Source: CAZUHK01 sp964620345
Lineage (GTDB): Bacteria; Planctomycetota; Phycisphaerae; Phycisphaerales; Zrk34
Length of the DNA: 6,729 bases
NCBI GenBank assembly: GCA_964620345.1
Contig: CAZUHK010000165.1
Span: 1-6,729 of the forward strand
Reading direction: 5' to 3'
Shown here: positions 5,765 through 6,729 of the stretch, one piece after another
How positions within the stretch are numbered: the first letter of the stretch is position 1
How the letters are laid out: every line of letters begins with the position of its first letter
Notes under the pieces: model-generated
The model's input: the letters and a program-made list of their open reading frames with translations, nothing else
The model's database searches: none
What the model was told of the DNA's origin: nothing
Program-made: the position numbers and the translations under genes

Positions 5765-6729
5765 TCACAGCACGCTCACGATCGCATCGCACAGGTAGTC
5801 CATCGTGTCTTCGCTCATGCCCGCGACGTTGATGCGGCCCGAGCCGACGATGTAGATCGAAAACTTCTCGCGCAGCGCAACCACCTGCTGCCCGGTCAAC
5901 CCCGAGAAGCTGAACATGCCGCGCTGCTGCTTGATGAACGAGAAGTCGCGCGGGGCACGCTTGTCGGCCAGCCGGTCGGCGAACATCTGCCGCATCGCGT
6001 TGATGCGATCGCGCATCGCGGCCAGCTCGTGGTGCCACTGCTCGATCAGTTGTGGATCGGCCAGGATCGTGGTGACGATCGCCGCGCCGTGGGCCGGAGG
6101 ATTGGAGTAGTTCGTGCGGATCGCGACCTTGATGTGGCTCATCGCCGCGAGCGTCTGGTCGGCATCGGCGGTGATGACGCTCAGCGACCCCACTCGCTCG
6201 TTGTAGAGCGAGAAGTTCTTCGAGTAGCTGGTGCATACGAACATCTCGGGCAGCCGTTCGGCCAGCGACCGCAGACCGATCGCGTCTTCGTCCAGCCCAT
6301 CGCCAAAGCCCTGGTAAGCGAAATCCAGCAGGGGCACGATCTCCCGCTCGGCCAGCAGCTCGGCGATCCGCGCCCACTGCTGCGCCGACGGATCGACGCC
6401 CGTCGGGTTGTGGCAGCAGCCGTGCAGCAGCACCACGTCGCCCGCGGGGATCTGCTTGAACGTATCGATCATCGCATCGAACGCCAGTGCGTTCTCCGCG
6501 GCGTCGAAGTAGGGATAGGTCCGCGTCGCCACGCCCGCGGCGTCGAAGATTCTCGGGTGGTTGGCCCAGGTCGGCTCGCTGATCCAGACCGTGGCATCGG
6601 GGTGGTTCTGGTGCAGGTAGTCCGCCGCGACGCGCAGGGCACCGGTGCCGCCGGGCGTGTGCGCGGTCGCGGCACGGCGGTGGGTGTGGATCGGGTGCTC
6701 GGGGCCGAGCATCAAAGTCTGCACCGCCC
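5765..6729 (-). CDS. Aspartate/aromatic aminotransferase (AspC/TyrB family), 5' end beyond window
   Basis: This pyridoxal-phosphate enzyme swaps amino groups between aspartate or aromatic amino acids and 2-oxoglutarate in the cytoplasm. The frame is open to the right edge; the GTG at 6724 is not a true start, because E. coli AspC has about 396 residues and only about 320 are visible, so roughly the first 75-80 are missing. Family motifs appear in order: TPGGTGALRVAADYL, SEPTWANH, HGCCHNPTGVDP, DFAYQGFGDGLDEDA, SYSKNFSLYNERVG with the PLP-binding lysine at codon 6220-6218, RTNYSNPPAHGA, FSFSGLT and finally GSGRINVAGM, whose Arg binds the substrate carboxylate. All catalytic residues in the visible part are intact. 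The close match to the AspC/TyrB subgroup is clear, but preference for aspartate or aromatic substrates cannot be decided. It precedes prfB on the same strand with a 115-bp gap and no clear terminator. Confidence 0.95.
   Translation of the reverse strand, partial: AVQTLMLGPEHPIHTHRRAATAHTPGGTGALRVAADYLHQNHPDATVWISEPTWANHPRIFDAAGVATRTYPYFDAAENALAFDAMIDTFKQIPAGDVVLLHGCCHNPTGVDPSAQQWARIAELLAEREIVPLLDFAYQGFGDGLDEDAIGLRSLAERLPEMFVCTSYSKNFSLYNERVGSLSVITADADQTLAAMSHIKVAIRTNYSNPPAHGAAIVTTILADPQLIEQWHHELAAMRDRINAMRQMFADRLADKRAPRDFSFIKQQRGMFSFSGLTGQQVVALREKFSIYIVGSGRINVAGMSEDTMDYLCDAIVSVL

Overview
The window is GC-rich chromosomal DNA (roughly two thirds G+C by eye) from a bacterium. It holds six protein-coding genes and no RNA gene, insertion sequence or CRISPR array that I can see. 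The gene set (an IorA-type 2-oxoacid:ferredoxin oxidoreductase, a fused lipid acyltransferase, a toxin-antitoxin pair, release factor 2 and an aspartate/aromatic aminotransferase), the high GC and the scarcity of strong Shine-Dalgarno sequences suggest a planctomycete-like organism, perhaps of the Phycisphaerae. This assignment is inference from protein style, not proof.

Layout from left to right. Minus strand, 1486 to 1: the N-terminal ~495 residues of an indolepyruvate/2-oxoacid:ferredoxin oxidoreductase, cut by the left edge. 1487-1855: a 369-bp divergent intergenic region with weak promoter-like boxes and two perfect short inverted repeats. Plus strand, 1856-3697: a two-domain acyltransferase (PlsC-like then GNAT-like) with the architecture of OlsF-type ornithine-lipid synthases. 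3698-3840: a non-coding gap with two inverted repeats. Plus strand, 3841-4110 and 4107-4514: a Phd/YefM-type antitoxin and a PIN-domain VapC toxin, overlapping by 4 nt. Minus strand, 5649 to 4530: prfB (release factor 2), whose reading requires a +1 programmed frameshift. Minus strand, 6729 to 5765: an AspC/TyrB-family aminotransferase, cut at its 5' end by the right edge.

The genes do not form one pathway. The aminotransferase and the ferredoxin oxidoreductase could act in sequence (amino acid to 2-oxoacid to acyl-CoA), but they are 4.3 kb apart and not co-transcribed. The toxin-antitoxin pair looks like an accessory module between housekeeping genes; its toxin gene ends only 15 bp from the end of the convergent prfB.

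I see no wholly new system. The most notable feature is the prfB recoding site: the in-frame stop is UAA (CUU-UAA-C) rather than the usual UGA, there is no Shine-Dalgarno-like stimulator before it, and the promoter boxes sit so close to the start codon that the mRNA may be leaderless.
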